Positions 1 to 10,663 of a stretch of 64,000 nucleotides of DNA are shown here, piece after piece. The DNA is taken from NCBI RefSeq assembly GCF_904063065.1, contig NZ_CAJFCL010000004.1, forward strand, positions 310,001 to 374,000, read 5' to 3'. The first letter of the stretch is position 1. The number at the start of each line of letters is the position of its first letter. The DNA comes from Pseudomonas paraversuta. GTDB taxonomy: Bacteria > Pseudomonadota > Gammaproteobacteria > Pseudomonadales > Pseudomonadaceae. A program made the translations under genes and the position numbers. The notes below the pieces were generated by a model. That model had not been told where the DNA came from and did not search any database. It worked only from the letters and a program-made list of their open reading frames with translations.

Positions 1-21
1 CTCGCGATTGAAGAGTCGGCC

Positions 22-819
22 TTATTCCATGTCTTTGAGCCAGGCAGTGTCTTTGAACCACTTGTCATGGATGCGATCGTAGGTGCCGTCTTCGTGGATC
101 TGGTGCAGGAAGTTGTTGATGTAGTTGATGCTGTCGTAGTCGCCTTTCTTCAGACCGAAGGCCAGCGGCTCGTAGGTGAATGGCTTGTCGAGGAACACCA
201 GCTTGCCGTTACCGAACTTGTTGACGGCCACAACGTTGTACGGGGCGTCATAGATAAACGCATCGGCCTTGCCGTTTACCACGTCCAGTACCGCTTCCGG
301 TTCGTTGTCATAGCCGTGGTACTGGGCTTTTGACATCAGTTTGCGGGCGACGATTTCACCCGTGGTGCCGATCTTCGAAGTCAGGCGGTATTGCGGGTCG
401 TTGAGGTCTTTGTAGGACTTGACCTTGTCTTCCAGTTCTTTGCGAATCAGCAGGGTCTGGCCCACAACAATGAAGGGTTCGCTGAAATTGAGGCGCAGGT
501 TGCGCTCCTGGGTCAGGGTCATGCCGCTGCCGATCATGTCGAACTTGTTGGTCATCAGGGCCGGGATGATGCCGTCATAGCCGGTGGACACCAGTTCCAG
601 TTTGACGCCCATGGACTTGGCCATGGCTTTGAGCAGATCGACTTCGAAGCCAATGATCTGACCGCGTTTGTTAGTCATTTCGAACGGCATGTAGGTCGGG
701 TCCATGCCCACTTTCAACGTACCGCGCTTGACCGCGTCCTCGATTGCGCCTGCATGAGCGGCGCTCACCGCCAGCAGTGCAGTGACACCGCACAGCAGTT
801 TTGACAGAAACTTCTTCAT
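22..819 (-). CDS. Amino-acid ABC transporter periplasmic binding protein
   Basis: Periplasmic solute-binding protein of the SBP_bac_3 family (polar amino acids), delivering substrate to an ABC permease. Residues 1-23 form a typical signal peptide ending AHA. The mature part starts with the family pattern (GTLKVGMDPTYMPFE, about 33-47), followed by GFEVDLLKAM near 57-66 and a long two-lobe domain to residue 265. I chose the second of two adjacent ATGs because an AGGGGAG box lies six bases before it; the TTG and ATG just upstream are too close to that box. No permease or ATPase gene is visible here; they may lie beyond the left edge or elsewhere. The exact amino acid cannot be read from sequence. 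The family call is secure, the ligand is not. Confidence 0.9.
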   Translation of the reverse strand: MKKFLSKLLCGVTALLAVSAAHAGAIEDAVKRGTLKVGMDPTYMPFEMTNKRGQIIGFEVDLLKAMAKSMGVKLELVSTGYDGIIPALMTNKFDMIGSGMTLTQERNLRLNFSEPFIVVGQTLLIRKELEDKVKSYKDLNDPQYRLTSKIGTTGEIVARKLMSKAQYHGYDNEPEAVLDVVNGKADAFIYDAPYNVVAVNKFGNGKLVFLDKPFTYEPLAFGLKKGDYDSINYINNFLHQIHEDGTYDRIHDKWFKDTAWLKDME

Positions 820-972
820 CATCAACTCCCCTCGACCTGCTTATAAAGGTGTTGGCCAGCGGCGGGCTCGATTCAAAAAGCCAATAAAGCCGGGCACTCA
901 CCCATTCGGAGACGGATGCTAACTCACAGAAGGGTTATGAGACGAGTTTTACGATAGAAAAGCGCGACAGGC

Positions 973-981
973 GGGGGGGGG
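973..981. repeat. Homopolymeric tract of nine G
   Basis: Nine consecutive G (C on the minus strand) in the gap between the opgH stop and the start of the amino-acid binding protein, about 155 bases upstream of the latter. It is the only homopolymer of this length I noticed in the gap. Such tracts can slip during replication, but nothing shows that this one matters. Confidence 0.7.
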
Positions 982-1011
982 CAGGCAGGTGTGATTTATA
1001 GCGGGTGATCT

Positions 1012-1063
1012 GTGTGGCAGCCGGCTTGCCGGCGATGCTATCGCGGGCAAGCCTGCTCCCGCA
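1012..1063. repeat. REP doublet, family B (GGAGCCGGCTTGCCGGCGATG type)
   Basis: Two inverted REP-like halves: GCAGCCGGCTTGCCGGCGATG followed by a diverged inverse half (GCGGGCAAGCCTGCTCCCGC). It sits just downstream of the opgH stop in the 272-base gap before the binding-protein gene. It belongs to the same family as the tandem array at 44236-45190. Confidence 0.75.
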
Positions 1064-1091
1064 AAAGCAGGAGCAGGTTGCGCGCGTTAGA

Positions 1092-3644
1092 TCATGCTGC
1101 CGGTTGCAGGGGCAGCAACGGCGCGTGAGGATCGGCCGCAACCGATTCACGCCAGGCGTTCAGCCAGTCTTCGTGGCCTTCGCTCCATACCAGCGCATGC
1201 AGGCGGCCCAGTGCAACCGGGTCGCTCAACAACGCCATGCGCTCGTTATTGTTCAGACCCTGAGGCCCGACCTTGAGAGCATGACGCACGCGCTCGGCCC
1301 GCAGCCATTCAATCGGCTCGGCGGCACGGTGACGCGAGGTCGCCAGGCCACAGGCCAGGGCGTTCTGCTGCGGATCAACCACGGCCCGGACAAAGCCGTC
1401 ATGCAGCGCGCGGTAGCGGTTCTCGTGGGTGTACTCGGCGGTAGCCGACAACTCACGGGGCGGCGCGTATTCCTCAGGAATCAGGAACAGGCTTTCGTCA
1501 CGGGACTTGAGGCCCAGCTTGACCCGGCTGGAAATCACCGACACCGGAATCGACAGCATCAGCGAACCGACAATCGGCACCAGCCACCACAGAAAGCTCG
1601 GATTCAACCACAGTACCAACCCGGCCCAGGCCGCACCCAGCAGGGTTTGCGGGCCATGCCGGCGAACGGCTTCGCTCCATGGGGTGGAGTCATCGTCGCG
1701 TTGTGGCGAGTTCCAGGTCGCAGCCCAGCCAAGGAACGCAGCCAGTACAAAGCGGGTGTGGAAGATCATGCGCACCGGTGCCAGCAGCATCGAGAACAGC
1801 ATTTCCAGCAACATCGACAACGTGACCTTGAACTTGCCACCGAACTCTTTGGCGCCCTTGGCCCAGATCAGAATGATGCTGAGCAATTTAGGCAGGAACA
1901 GCAGCACGATGGTGGTCGAAAACAGCGCCACAGCCTTGTCCGGGTGCCATTGTGGCCACAGCGGATACAACTGGCGCGGTTCCATGAAGTACTGCGGTTC
2001 CATCAGCGTGTTGACCGCCAGCAAGGCCGTCGACAGCAACAGGAAGAAGAACCACAACGGTGCTGACAGATACGACATCACACCCGTCAGGAACACCGCG
2101 CGATGCACCGGGTGCATACCCTTGACCAGGAACAGGCGGAAGTTCATCAGGTTACCGTGGCACCAGCGACGGTCACGCTTGAGTTCGTCCAGCAGGTTTG
2201 GCGGCAGTTCTTCATAGCTGCCCGGCAAGTCGTAGGCAATCCATACGCCCCAACCGGCACGACGCATCAACGCGGCTTCAACGAAGTCGTGGGACAGGAT
2301 CGCCCCCGCAAAAGCCCCTTTACCCGGCAGCGGCGCCAGGGCGCAGTGCTCGATAAAAGGTTTCATACGGATGATTGCGTTGTGGCCCCAGTAGTGGGAT
2401 TCACCCAGCTGCCAGAAGTGCAAACCGGCGGTAAACAGCGGCCCGTATACCCGCGTCGCAAATTGCTGCATGCGTGCATACAGGGTATCCATACCCGACG
2501 CCCGTGGCGCGGTCTGGATGATGCCGGCGTCTGGCGTGGCTTCCATCAAGCGCACCAGGCTGGTCAGGCATTCGCCGCTCATGACGCTGTCGGCGTCGAG
2601 CACCACCATGTACTTGTAATCGCCGCCCCAGCGACGGCAGAAGTCGTCGAGGTTGCCGCTTTTACGTTTCACACGACGGCGCCGACGGCGATAGAAAATC
2701 CGCCCGAAGCCTTCTGTTTCGCGGCACACATCCAGCCAGGCCTGTTGTTCGGCAACACAGATATCAGGATCGTTACTGTCGCTGAGCACGAAGAAGTCGA
2801 AGCGATCCAGATCACCGGTGGCGGCGACCGACTCGTACGTAGCCCGCAGGCCCGCAAACACGCGGGTCACGTCTTCGTTACAGATCGGCATCACCAGCGC
2901 CGTACGCGCCTGCTCCGGGATCGGCTCATTGCCGGCACTTTTACCGGAAATGCGGTATTTGTCATGCCCGGTCAGCAATTCCAGAAAGCCCATCAAGGCC
3001 GTCCAGAAACCCGCCGAAACCCAGCAGAACAGAATTCCGAACAAGATCAGGATGCTGGTCTGCAAGGCATACGGCAGCACTTGCTGCGCGGTCTGCATCA
3101 ATGGCTGGTGCAGCACTTCATCAAGGTCGACGAAGGCCCAGCCCTGATACGGCATGATCCCTTTCATGTACCAGCCGGCGACGATGGTCTGACCCAGCAT
3201 CAGGACCAGCAGGATGTAACGGCGGATCGAACCCACCGTACGCCAGCGGGCCTTGGGCAGCACCCGCTCGTCGATTACCGGCTTGGGCGGATTGCTGCGC
3301 CCGGTCAAACGACGCCAGCCACGCACCAGAATATTGGTCCGCCACGGCTCGGGCACCACTTTGGTACGGCGAATCGGCGGTGTGGCCTTGAGCATCACCC
3401 GGCCGCTGGCGTCGAGGGCGAGCATTTCTGCTTCCTCGAGCTCAGCTGCCGAACTCAGGTTAAGCCGCGTGCCCACCGAAGCCTGGGCGGCCTCGGCAGC
3501 ATCGATGTCCGATTGCGCCGACAAACGCGCGTGCAACTCGGCGAACGAGGTGCAGCTCGCCAGTTCGGCGCGCTGCTCATCGTTCAGTGGCAAGTGCGCC
3601 AGATACTCGCCGAGCGAGTCTGGCCGGGCTTGAGCGTTACTCAT
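1092..3644 (-). CDS. opgH: Glucans biosynthesis glucosyltransferase OpgH (MdoH)
   Basis: Inner-membrane glucosyltransferase that uses UDP-glucose to build the linear backbone of osmoregulated periplasmic glucans. It is 850 residues long, normal for the family. Hydrophobic segments at about 143-158 and 193-222 precede a cytoplasmic GT2 catalytic domain that opens with [11 protein letters not shown] (about 248-258). The DxD-type metal/nucleotide motif is VVLDADS (DAD at 350-352), and DRRWCHGN supplies the QxxRW-like acceptor motif near 490. Several more membrane segments follow. The start codon overlaps the end of opgG by 8 bp, so the two are translationally coupled and form the standard opgGH operon. 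Very confident. Confidence 0.97.
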   Translation of the reverse strand: MSNAQARPDSLGEYLAHLPLNDEQRAELASCTSFAELHARLSAQSDIDAAEAAQASVGTRLNLSSAAELEEAEMLALDASGRVMLKATPPIRRTKVVPEPWRTNILVRGWRRLTGRSNPPKPVIDERVLPKARWRTVGSIRRYILLVLMLGQTIVAGWYMKGIMPYQGWAFVDLDEVLHQPLMQTAQQVLPYALQTSILILFGILFCWVSAGFWTALMGFLELLTGHDKYRISGKSAGNEPIPEQARTALVMPICNEDVTRVFAGLRATYESVAATGDLDRFDFFVLSDSNDPDICVAEQQAWLDVCRETEGFGRIFYRRRRRRVKRKSGNLDDFCRRWGGDYKYMVVLDADSVMSGECLTSLVRLMEATPDAGIIQTAPRASGMDTLYARMQQFATRVYGPLFTAGLHFWQLGESHYWGHNAIIRMKPFIEHCALAPLPGKGAFAGAILSHDFVEAALMRRAGWGVWIAYDLPGSYEELPPNLLDELKRDRRWCHGNLMNFRLFLVKGMHPVHRAVFLTGVMSYLSAPLWFFFLLLSTALLAVNTLMEPQYFMEPRQLYPLWPQWHPDKAVALFSTTIVLLFLPKLLSIILIWAKGAKEFGGKFKVTLSMLLEMLFSMLLAPVRMIFHTRFVLAAFLGWAATWNSPQRDDDSTPWSEAVRRHGPQTLLGAAWAGLVLWLNPSFLWWLVPIVGSLMLSIPVSVISSRVKLGLKSRDESLFLIPEEYAPPRELSATAEYTHENRYRALHDGFVRAVVDPQQNALACGLATSRHRAAEPIEWLRAERVRHALKVGPQGLNNNERMALLSDPVALGRLHALVWSEGHEDWLNAWRESVAADPHAPLLPLQPAA

Positions 3645-5358
3645 CGGCGGGCAACTGGTAGCTCCAGGTCTCGGTCAACACTTTCTCAGTCTTGACCGGT
3701 TCTGGCGTGGCCGGTGCAGCTTCGGCTTCAGGCGCCTTGGCGTTGTGCTCTTGCTTGTCCTTGACCTTGGCCGCAGCTTTTTCGGCTTTGGTGACAGGCG
3801 CTGCAGGTTTGGCCGCCGGGGTTTCTACATCCTGGACCAGTGCCGCACGCATTTCCGTGGCCTTGCTCGGGTCTTTGATTTTCATCCGCAGGGTCAGGCG
3901 CCAGCCTTTGGTCTCAGGGTTGTAACGTACGTTGTTTTCAACCAGGTCGGCATTGTCGCCGACACTGACCTGGCTACGCACAGGGGTATTTTCAGGCAGT
4001 TTTGCAAGCGACGGGCCTTCGAAATCGACCAGGTACGCCACGCTGCCGTCCGGCTGACGGATCAGGTTGGACTGCTTCACGTCACCAGTGGAACGCAAGG
4101 TCTGCTTGACCCACGCGCTGTCCGTCGGGTGCAGGGCAGCCTCATCCAGGGTCCAGTGCATGCGGTAGGCGAAATCAAACGGCTTGAGCGGCTCTGGCTG
4201 TGTTTCCGGGCTCCAGAACGCAACGATGTTGTCGTTGGTTTCGTCGGCAGTCGGAATTTCCACCAGGTTTACAGTGCCCTTGCCCCAATCACCCTGTGGC
4301 TCGATCCAGGCGCTCGGGCGCTTGTCGTAGCGGTCATCAAGGTCTTCGTAGTGGCTGAAGTCGCGACCACGTTGCAGCAAGCCAAAGCCCAGCGGGTTTT
4401 CAACCGAGAAGTTGCTCACCGACAGGTGTTTCGGGTTGTTCAGTGGACGCCAGATCCACTCGCCATTGCCGGCATGGATCGCCAGGCCCGACGAATCGTG
4501 CAGTTCGCGACGATAGTTGAGGACCTTGGACGGCTGGTTGGCGCCGAACAGGTACATGCTGGTCAGCGGAGCGATGCCCAGCTTGCCCACTTTGTCACGC
4601 AGGAACATTTGCGCCTTGACGTCCACCACTGTGTCCATGCCCGGACGCAGGGTAAAGCGGTAAGCACCGGTCGCACGCGGCGAGTCAAGCAAGGCGAAGA
4701 TCACCAGATGCTTGTCGTTCGGCTTGGGCTTCTCGATCCAGAATTCGGTGAAACGCGGGAACTCTTCGCCCGATGGCAATGCAGTGTCGATTGCCATGCC
4801 ACGCGCCGACAGACCATAGATCTGGTCTTTGCCCACTACGCGAAAGTAGCTCGCGCCGAGCATGGTCATGATTTCGTCCTGCTTGTCCGCCTTGTTGATC
4901 GGATACAGCACGCGGAAACCGGCCCAGCCGAGATTTTCGGTGGCCTTGGGGTCGAACTTGACGTCACCGAAGGAGAAACGGCTCGGGTCGTACTTGATCT
5001 CTTCGACCTTGGTGGCAGTCACTTCATTGATTTTCACCGGCGTGTCGAAATGCATGCCCTGGTGATAGAAGGACAACTTGAACGGGGTTTTATCCCCGGC
5101 CCACTGGGCTTTGTCGCGGTTGAACTGAATCTTTTGGTAGTCCGCGAACTTCATGTCACGGAACTCATTAGGCAAATTGCTGCGTGGCGCTTGGTATTTC
5201 TGTTCAGCCAGGGTCTTCGCCTCGGCCGCCACGTCATCCAGACTGAATGCCCACAGTTGACCCGCACCGAACAAGCAAAAGAGCGCAGAGCCCGTCACCA
5301 GTGCGTTGCGTAACCGCTTGGCAGACATTTTTGGTGCATTAATTGGACTAACAATCAC
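3637..5358 (-). CDS. opgG: Glucans biosynthesis protein OpgG (MdoG), GTG start
   Basis: Periplasmic protein needed for assembly and branching of osmoregulated glucans, partner of OpgH. I place the start at a GTG ([18 protein letters not shown]) because GAGG lies seven bases upstream and the protein then has the usual signal peptide (hydrophobic [15 protein letters not shown], cleavage near AFS). This gives 573 residues. The reading frame stays open a further 39 codons upstream without family similarity. The C-terminus has a low-complexity Ala/Lys/Pro/Glu tail (about residues 525-555) before the final LTETWSYQL, probably a flexible linker. It overlaps opgH by 8 bp. The family assignment is secure; the start is probable. 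Confidence 0.95.
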   Translation of the reverse strand: MIVSPINAPKMSAKRLRNALVTGSALFCLFGAGQLWAFSLDDVAAEAKTLAEQKYQAPRSNLPNEFRDMKFADYQKIQFNRDKAQWAGDKTPFKLSFYHQGMHFDTPVKINEVTATKVEEIKYDPSRFSFGDVKFDPKATENLGWAGFRVLYPINKADKQDEIMTMLGASYFRVVGKDQIYGLSARGMAIDTALPSGEEFPRFTEFWIEKPKPNDKHLVIFALLDSPRATGAYRFTLRPGMDTVVDVKAQMFLRDKVGKLGIAPLTSMYLFGANQPSKVLNYRRELHDSSGLAIHAGNGEWIWRPLNNPKHLSVSNFSVENPLGFGLLQRGRDFSHYEDLDDRYDKRPSAWIEPQGDWGKGTVNLVEIPTADETNDNIVAFWSPETQPEPLKPFDFAYRMHWTLDEAALHPTDSAWVKQTLRSTGDVKQSNLIRQPDGSVAYLVDFEGPSLAKLPENTPVRSQVSVGDNADLVENNVRYNPETKGWRLTLRMKIKDPSKATEMRAALVQDVETPAAKPAAPVTKAEKAAAKVKDKQEHNAKAPEAEAAPATPEPVKTEKVLTETWSYQLPADE

Positions 5359-5547
5359 GAGCAAACCTCGCCGAAAACAGATGATGAAACCAACGGCCAG
5401 CGATCTAAATGCCAGGTTGGCGAGCACTCTTCCGACAGCCAAAGGGATGAATGATTCCCCAAGACAGTAGGACAAGACTCTATGTAGCGCAGGATTATCT
5501 AGTAGGCCGCGTTACAACGCATCTAGTCTCAGCAAGTATTTATCGCT

Positions 5548-5590
5548 AAAACCCCCTGTTTTCGGACGAAAACGAGGTTTTTCGGGTTTT
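5548..5590 (-). terminator. Possible terminator after dtd
   Basis: A palindrome GTTTTCG-GA-CGAAAAC lies directly after the dtd stop on the minus strand. In that orientation it is followed by an A/G-rich arm and then GGGGGTTTT. The hairpin is clear, the U-run is short. It could end the pip-dtd transcript before opgG. Confidence 0.4.
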
Positions 5591-6027
5591 TATGTATGTA
5601 ACAAAAATGTAACCGGGCCGTCGTTGACCAAATGCACCTGCATATCGGCTCCAAAGCGGCCCGATTCGACATTTGGATGCAGACGTTTGGCATCGTTTAA
5701 CAGGTGATTGAACAGCGCCTCGGCCTGCGCAGGGGGCGCTGCCGTGGAGAAGCTCGGGCGCAGGCCGCTTTTGGTATCGGCCGCCAGGGTGAACTGCGAA
5801 ACCAGCAGCAAACCGCCGCCGATATCGGCCAGCGACAGGTTCATTTTGCCCTCGGCATCACTGAACACCCGATAGTTGAGCAATTTGTGCAGCAACTTGG
5901 CGGCATTGGCTTCGGTGTCATCCGGCTCGACGGCGACCAGCACCAGCAAGCCCTGATCGATGGCACCGACAATTTCTCCGCCAACCTCTACCCGTGCGCT
6001 GCTGACCCGCTGTAACAGCCCCTTCAT
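5590..6027 (-). CDS. dtd: D-aminoacyl-tRNA deacylase
   Basis: Removes D-amino acids (for example D-Tyr) mischarged on tRNA, a proofreading step in the cytoplasm. The 145-residue length matches the family. Both signature loops are present: [15 protein letters not shown] near 77-91 and the C-terminal Gly-Pro motif [11 protein letters not shown], which forms the cross-subunit active site. The N-terminus [15 protein letters not shown] is also typical. The start overlaps the 3' end of pip by 4 bp (ATGA), so pip and dtd are one transcription unit. Confident. Confidence 0.96.
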   Translation of the reverse strand: MKGLLQRVSSARVEVGGEIVGAIDQGLLVLVAVEPDDTEANAAKLLHKLLNYRVFSDAEGKMNLSLADIGGGLLLVSQFTLAADTKSGLRPSFSTAAPPAQAEALFNHLLNDAKRLHPNVESGRFGADMQVHLVNDGPVTFLLHT

Positions 6028-6995
6028 GCTTCGTCGGGCTGCAAGCGCAGCAGACGGCGGGCCATTTGCTCGGTGGCACGCACCAGCGCGTCAGTAATAC
6101 CGGGTTCGGAGGCCACATGCCCGGCCTCCCGAATCACTTGCAGCTCGCTGTCGGGCCAGTTCTTGTGCAGCTCCCAGGCATTGTCCAGCGGGCAGATCAT
6201 GTCGTAACGACCGTGCACTATTACACCCGGCAGGTGGGCAATCTTGTGCATGTCGCGGATCAGCTGGTTGGACTCCAGAAACGCATTGTTCATGAAGTAA
6301 TGGCACTCGATCCGGGCAATCGACAGGGCCCGGTGCGGATCGCAGAAGCGGTCGACCACTTGCGGGTTGGGGCGCAAGGTAGCAGCACGCCCCTCCCAGG
6401 CCGCCCACGCCTTGGCCGCATGCATCTGGGCAATCTGGTCATTACCGGTCAGGCGCTTATGGAAAGCCGTCAGCAGGTCATGACGCTCTTCTTCGGGGAT
6501 CGGCGCGACATACTCTTCCCAGTAATCCGGGAAAATCCGGCTGGCACCCGACTGATAGAACCATTCGATTTCTTGTGGGCGGGCCAGAAATATTCCGCGC
6601 AGGATCAGGCCCTGTACGCGTTCGGGATGGGTCTGCGCGTACGCCAGCGACAGGGTCGAGCCCCATGAGCCGCCAAACACCACCCACTGCTCGATACCCA
6701 GGTACAGACGGATGCGCTCCATATCTGTGACCAGATCCCAGGTGGTGTTGTTTTCGAGGCTGGCGTGAGGGGTCGAACGCCCGCAACCGCGCTGATCGAA
6801 GGTAATGATGCGGTACAGGTTGGGATCGAAATAGGAGCGGCTATTGGCATCGCAGCCCGACCCTGGCCCGCCGTGGACAAACAGCACCGGCAAGCCGTCC
6901 GGGGAGCCACTTTCATCAATGTAGAGCACATGCGGCTCGTCCACCGCCAGTTCATGCCGGGCGTAGGGTTTGATCTGCGGGAACAAGGTCTGCAT
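6024..6995 (-). CDS. pip: Proline iminopeptidase
   Basis: Alpha/beta-hydrolase that releases N-terminal proline from peptides (peptidase family S33), cytoplasmic. The chosen start ([16 protein letters not shown]) has GGAG six bases upstream; an ATG four codons earlier lacks one. Visible landmarks are the oxyanion motif HGGPGSG near residue 41-47, the nucleophile elbow GGSWGS near 108-113, and the late catalytic His in [10 protein letters not shown]. The 323-residue length fits. It overlaps dtd by 4 bp. Confidence 0.95.
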   Translation of the reverse strand: MQTLFPQIKPYARHELAVDEPHVLYIDESGSPDGLPVLFVHGGPGSGCDANSRSYFDPNLYRIITFDQRGCGRSTPHASLENNTTWDLVTDMERIRLYLGIEQWVVFGGSWGSTLSLAYAQTHPERVQGLILRGIFLARPQEIEWFYQSGASRIFPDYWEEYVAPIPEEERHDLLTAFHKRLTGNDQIAQMHAAKAWAAWEGRAATLRPNPQVVDRFCDPHRALSIARIECHYFMNNAFLESNQLIRDMHKIAHLPGVIVHGRYDMICPLDNAWELHKNWPDSELQVIREAGHVASEPGITDALVRATEQMARRLLRLQPDEA

Positions 6996-7091
6996 TACGC
7001 ACTCCATGTGGGGCTGAAAAAATGTTGCCGTCTGGCATCATAAACCCGATTGCTGGAATGAGCATGCGCAGATGAATACGCCGAAAAACTC

Positions 7092-7136
7092 GCAGCAGCG
7101 AGCTTTTCCATCCATTGGCAAGCTCGCTCCTGCAGG
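7092..7136. repeat. REP doublet, family A, diverged
   Basis: Inverted GCAGCGAGCTTTT and CAAGCTCGCTCCTGCAG arms separated by a short spacer, ending seven bases from the hutG stop codon. Family A is the GGAGCGAGCTTGCTCG type found at many gene ends in this window. Confidence 0.7.
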
Positions 7137-7143
7137 GTTCAGG

Positions 7144-7944
7144 TCAAGCGTAGCGCTGCTGGCCCCACTGGATAATCCGCGCCAGCAATTGCTTGAGCAC
7201 TTCCTGAGTCGGCGCTGCCAGATCCTGGCGATATTTGAACGGCTCGAACTCTTCCAAGTAGGTGCTCTGCGCCAGCTCCAGCTGCACGGCGTGGATGTTA
7301 TCCACAGGGCTACCGTAATGACGGGTGATGTGGCCGCCCTTGAAGCGCCCGTTCAGCACGTGACTGTAGGCCGGATGCTCGGCGCAGATCGCTTGCAGAT
7401 CGCTGGCCAGGGCCGGGTCGCAACTGGCGCCATTGAAGGTCCCCAGGTTGAAGTCCGGCAGGCGACCGTCAAACAGGTGCGGCACCTGGGAGCGGATCGA
7501 GTGCGCGTCGAACAGCAGCGCATAGCCAAACTCATCCTTGAGGCGCTTGAGCTCCTGCTGCAAGGTCTGGTGGTAAGGCTTCCAGATGTGCTCCAGATAG
7601 GTCGCCCGCTCTGCCGCCGACGGCACCTGCCCCTCGCGAAACAAGGGTACTCCGTCGAACAGCGTGGCCGGGAACAGACCGGTGGTTGCCCCCACGTACA
7701 TCGGCGCATCGTCTTCGGGGCGATTGAGGTCAATCACAAAGCGCGAATACTCGGCCGCCAGGGTGCTGGCCCCCAGATCGGCAGCAAAGTCGTAAAGCTG
7801 CGGGATATGCCAGTCGGTATCCGGCAGGCTTTGTGCTTCGGGAATCAGACCGGCTTTAACGGCCGGGGTCAGCTTCAGGCCGGCGTGGGGCATGCTGATC
7901 AGCAATGGCACGCGACCCTGTTTGAATGTCAGAACCTTATCCAC
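7144..7944 (-). CDS. hutG: N-formylglutamate deformylase, GTG start
   Basis: Last step of the five-step histidine pathway: N-formylglutamate plus water gives glutamate and formate. The protein (266 residues) belongs to the N-formylglutamate amidohydrolase (FGase) family: PLLISMPHAGLKL near 13-25, then DLNRPEDDAPMY, LLFDAHSIRS and GRFKGGHITRHYG, which carry the likely metal and substrate ligands. The start is GTG with TAGGAG eight bases upstream. It is the last gene of the minus-strand hut run and lies 11 bp after hutI, so it is co-transcribed. Presence of both hutF and hutG shows that this organism uses the formylglutamate branch rather than a direct formiminoglutamase. Confidence 0.96.
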   Translation of the reverse strand: MDKVLTFKQGRVPLLISMPHAGLKLTPAVKAGLIPEAQSLPDTDWHIPQLYDFAADLGASTLAAEYSRFVIDLNRPEDDAPMYVGATTGLFPATLFDGVPLFREGQVPSAAERATYLEHIWKPYHQTLQQELKRLKDEFGYALLFDAHSIRSQVPHLFDGRLPDFNLGTFNGASCDPALASDLQAICAEHPAYSHVLNGRFKGGHITRHYGSPVDNIHAVQLELAQSTYLEEFEPFKYRQDLAAPTQEVLKQLLARIIQWGQQRYA

Positions 7945-7955
7945 AAGCGTTTCTC

Positions 7956-9161
7956 CTAAAGCTCAACGTCGGCGCCATTGCGCACGACGCGTTTATCCAG
8001 ATCACCACCCAGCCAATAGGCCAGGTCTGCCGGCCGATCGATGTTCCAGGCCACAAAATCGGCCACTTTGCCCGGTTCCAGCGAACCGTGGGTCTGGCCC
8101 ATGCCCAATGCCGTTGCAGCGTGCTGTGTAACCCCGGCCAGAGCTTCTTCAGGGGTCATGCGGAACAGGGTGCAGGCCATGTTCAGCATCAGGCGCAGCG
8201 ACAGACCTGGCGACGTGCCGGGGTTGAGGTCGCTGGCGATGGCGATTTTAACCCCGTGTTTGCGCAAGGCATCCATGGGCGGCAGTTGAGTTTCGCGCAG
8301 GAAATAGAACGCACCCGGCAACAGCACCGCCACAGTGCCCGATTTGGCCATGGCGATGGCGTCGTCTTCGGTCATGAACTCCAGATGATCCGCCGACAGC
8401 GCCTGATAGCGTGCCGCCAGACTGGAACCGTGCAAGGACGACAGTTGCTCGGCATGCAGCTTGACCGGCAACTCCAGCGCCTGCGCCACCTTGAACACCC
8501 GCTCCACCTGTTCAGGGGAAAACGCCAGGTATTCGCAGAACGCATCCACCGCATCCACCAGCCCTTCAGCTGCCAGCGCCGGGAGCATTTCGCTGCAGAT
8601 ATGCTCGATGTAGTCATCAGCCCGGTCTTTGTATTCCGGCGGCAAGGCGTGGGCCGCCAGACAGGTGCTGCGCACCGTCACCGGCAACTCCTGGCCGAGG
8701 CGACGAATCACCCGCAGGATTTTGCGTTCGCTCTCAAGGCTCAGGCCGTAACCGGACTTGATCTCGACGCTGGTCACACCGTCTCGCAACAGACAGGTCA
8801 GACGCTGACGGGCACTGGCAAACAACTCATCTTCACTGGCAGCACGGGTCGCCCGCACGGTACTGGCAATGCCACCACCGGCGGCGGCGATTTCGGCATA
8901 GCTCACACCTTGCAGGCGCTGCTCGAACTCGCCGCTGCGGTTACCGCCAAAGACCGTATGCGTGTGGCAATCGATCAGCCCCGGGGTGACCCAGGCGCCT
9001 TGCAGTTCTTCGGTCCGGGCGTACTCGCCCACTGGCAATTGCAGACGCGGGCCGATCCACTCAATGAAACCCTCACGGGTCACGATGGCCGCATCCTCGA
9101 TGATTGAGTACGTGCCATTGGCCATGGTCGCGACATTGCAGTGTTGCCACAGGGTTTTCAT
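7956..9161 (-). CDS. hutI: Imidazolonepropionase
   Basis: Third step of histidine degradation: opens the imidazolone ring to give N-formimino-L-glutamate. It is an amidohydrolase-superfamily metalloenzyme of 401 residues. The metal-binding HxH is in [10 protein letters not shown] near residue 63-72, and further motifs are [15 protein letters not shown] and [11 protein letters not shown], the last carrying the metal-binding Asp. The ATG has GGAG seven bases upstream. It is followed after 11 bp by hutG and preceded after 27 bp by the APC transporter, so all three are probably on one transcript. Very confident. Confidence 0.97.
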   Translation of the reverse strand: MKTLWQHCNVATMANGTYSIIEDAAIVTREGFIEWIGPRLQLPVGEYARTEELQGAWVTPGLIDCHTHTVFGGNRSGEFEQRLQGVSYAEIAAAGGGIASTVRATRAASEDELFASARQRLTCLLRDGVTSVEIKSGYGLSLESERKILRVIRRLGQELPVTVRSTCLAAHALPPEYKDRADDYIEHICSEMLPALAAEGLVDAVDAFCEYLAFSPEQVERVFKVAQALELPVKLHAEQLSSLHGSSLAARYQALSADHLEFMTEDDAIAMAKSGTVAVLLPGAFYFLRETQLPPMDALRKHGVKIAIASDLNPGTSPGLSLRLMLNMACTLFRMTPEEALAGVTQHAATALGMGQTHGSLEPGKVADFVAWNIDRPADLAYWLGGDLDKRVVRNGADVEL

Positions 9162-9188
9162 TCGCTCACTCCGTCAATGATCAAAAAC

Positions 9189-10589
9189 TCAGGAAAGCTC
9201 GGGAGCTTCTTCAACCGCAGCGCCGGCAGCCGGTTTTACCCACAGCAGGTAAGCCACCACCAACAGCACAATCCAGACCGCACCCACCATCAACGCCGCC
9301 TGAGTTTCAGGGAAGTAGCCCAGCACGCCGAAGATAAACACCATGAACACGATGGCGGCAATGGGTGCATAGGGCCAGAACGGCACCGGAAACTTGAGCT
9401 CGGCCACTTGTTCACGGGTCATGGAGCGGCGCATGGCTACCTGGGTCACCAGAATCATCAACCATACCCACACGGTGGCGAAGGTCGCAATCGAGGCGAT
9501 AACCAGGAAGATGTTTTCCGGGATCAGGTAGTTAAGCAGCACCCCGGCCAAAAGTGTGACCCCCATGACCAGAACGGTCATCCACGGCACACCGTGACGG
9601 GAGATTTTGGCAAAGCCTTTAGGCGCCTGCCCCTGCTGGGCCAGACCGAACATCATGCGGCCTGCGCCGAAGATGTCGCTGTTGATTGCCGACACGGCTG
9701 CCGAAATCACCACGATGTTGAGGATGGTAGCCGCCGAGCTGATGCCCAGGCTGTCGAAAATCTGCACAAACGGACTGCCCTGGCTGCCAATCTGGGTCCA
9801 TGGGTAAATGGCCATCAGCACAAACAGGGTCAGCACGTAGAACAGCAAAATCCGCAACGGGACCGCGTTGATTGCCTTGGGAATGACGCGCTGCGGATCT
9901 TTGGCTTCGCCGGCAGTGATGCCGATAATTTCAATGCCGCCAAACGCAAACATCACCACTGCAAACGAAGCGATCAAACCGCCGATGCCGTTGGGCATAA
10001 AGCCGCCATAGGCCCAGAGATTGCTGATCCCGGTTGCGGCTGCGTCCGTGCTGGAGGTTCCGATGCCAAACAGCATGATGCCGAAACCGCCCAGAATCAT
10101 TGCCACAATGGCGGCAACTTTGAGCAGCGACAGCCAGAACTCCATTTCACCGAAGACTTTGACGCTGCACAAATTCAACCCGCCGATCAGCAGCACGATG
10201 CCCAGCACCCAGATCCAGCGCGCCACTTCGGGAAACCAGAAGCCCATATAGATACCGAAGGCGGTGATATCGGCCAGACACACGATGATCATCTCGAAGG
10301 CATAGGTCCAGCCGAGGATAAAGCCGGACATCGGCCCCAGGTAGGTACTGGCGTAATGACCGAACGAGCCGGACACCGGATCGCGCACGGCCATTTCCCC
10401 CAGTGCGCGCATCACCATGAAGACCGCGGCGCCACCAATCAGGTACGCCAGCAGCACAGCAGGTCCAGCCATTTGGATGGCAGCGGCTGAACCATAAAAA
10501 AGACCCGTTCCGATCGCTGAACCCAGCGCCATAAAACGGATGTGACGGGCCGATAGCCCGCGCTTCAAACCTTGAGTTTGACTTTGCAT
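9189..10589 (-). CDS. APC-family amino acid permease, probable histidine transporter (HutTh-like)
   Basis: Twelve-helix amino-acid/proton symporter of the APC superfamily, 466 residues. The N-terminus [24 protein letters not shown] carries the conserved first-helix GSAIGTGLF motif, and [17 protein letters not shown] near 220-236 is the helix-6 family motif. Its position between hutH and hutI makes histidine the likely substrate; in P. fluorescens the equivalent gene is called hutTh. A strong hairpin separates it from hutH (10628-10654). A ProY/HisP-like general permease role cannot be excluded from sequence alone. Confidence 0.88.
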   Translation of the reverse strand: MQSQTQGLKRGLSARHIRFMALGSAIGTGLFYGSAAAIQMAGPAVLLAYLIGGAAVFMVMRALGEMAVRDPVSGSFGHYASTYLGPMSGFILGWTYAFEMIIVCLADITAFGIYMGFWFPEVARWIWVLGIVLLIGGLNLCSVKVFGEMEFWLSLLKVAAIVAMILGGFGIMLFGIGTSSTDAAATGISNLWAYGGFMPNGIGGLIASFAVVMFAFGGIEIIGITAGEAKDPQRVIPKAINAVPLRILLFYVLTLFVLMAIYPWTQIGSQGSPFVQIFDSLGISSAATILNIVVISAAVSAINSDIFGAGRMMFGLAQQGQAPKGFAKISRHGVPWMTVLVMGVTLLAGVLLNYLIPENIFLVIASIATFATVWVWLMILVTQVAMRRSMTREQVAELKFPVPFWPYAPIAAIVFMVFIFGVLGYFPETQAALMVGAVWIVLLVVAYLLWVKPAAGAAVEEAPELS

Positions 10590-10627
10590 TTCGCGTCCCT
10601 AGTTATTTTTGTCGGCGAAAACAGATA

Positions 10628-10660
10628 CGCAGAGCGCTCAACGAGCGCTCTGCGTTTTTT
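10628..10660. terminator. Strong hairpin between hutH and the hutTh-like permease gene
   Basis: A perfect 12-bp stem (CGCAGAGCGCTC, loop AAC, GAGCGCTCTGCG) begins nine bases after the hutH stop. On the plus strand it is followed by six T and looks like a full rho-independent terminator. On the minus strand, the sense of the hut genes, it is followed by TATCTGTTTTCG, a weaker tail. It may attenuate transcription into hutTh-hutI-hutG or protect the 3' end of hutH mRNA. Confidence 0.7.
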
Positions 10661-10663
10661 GGG

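Noticed and set aside
2103..3695. Plus-strand open frame of 530 codons over opgH
   Set aside because: Antisense shadow of opgH; composition rich in His, Arg and Gln, typical of reverse-frame translation.
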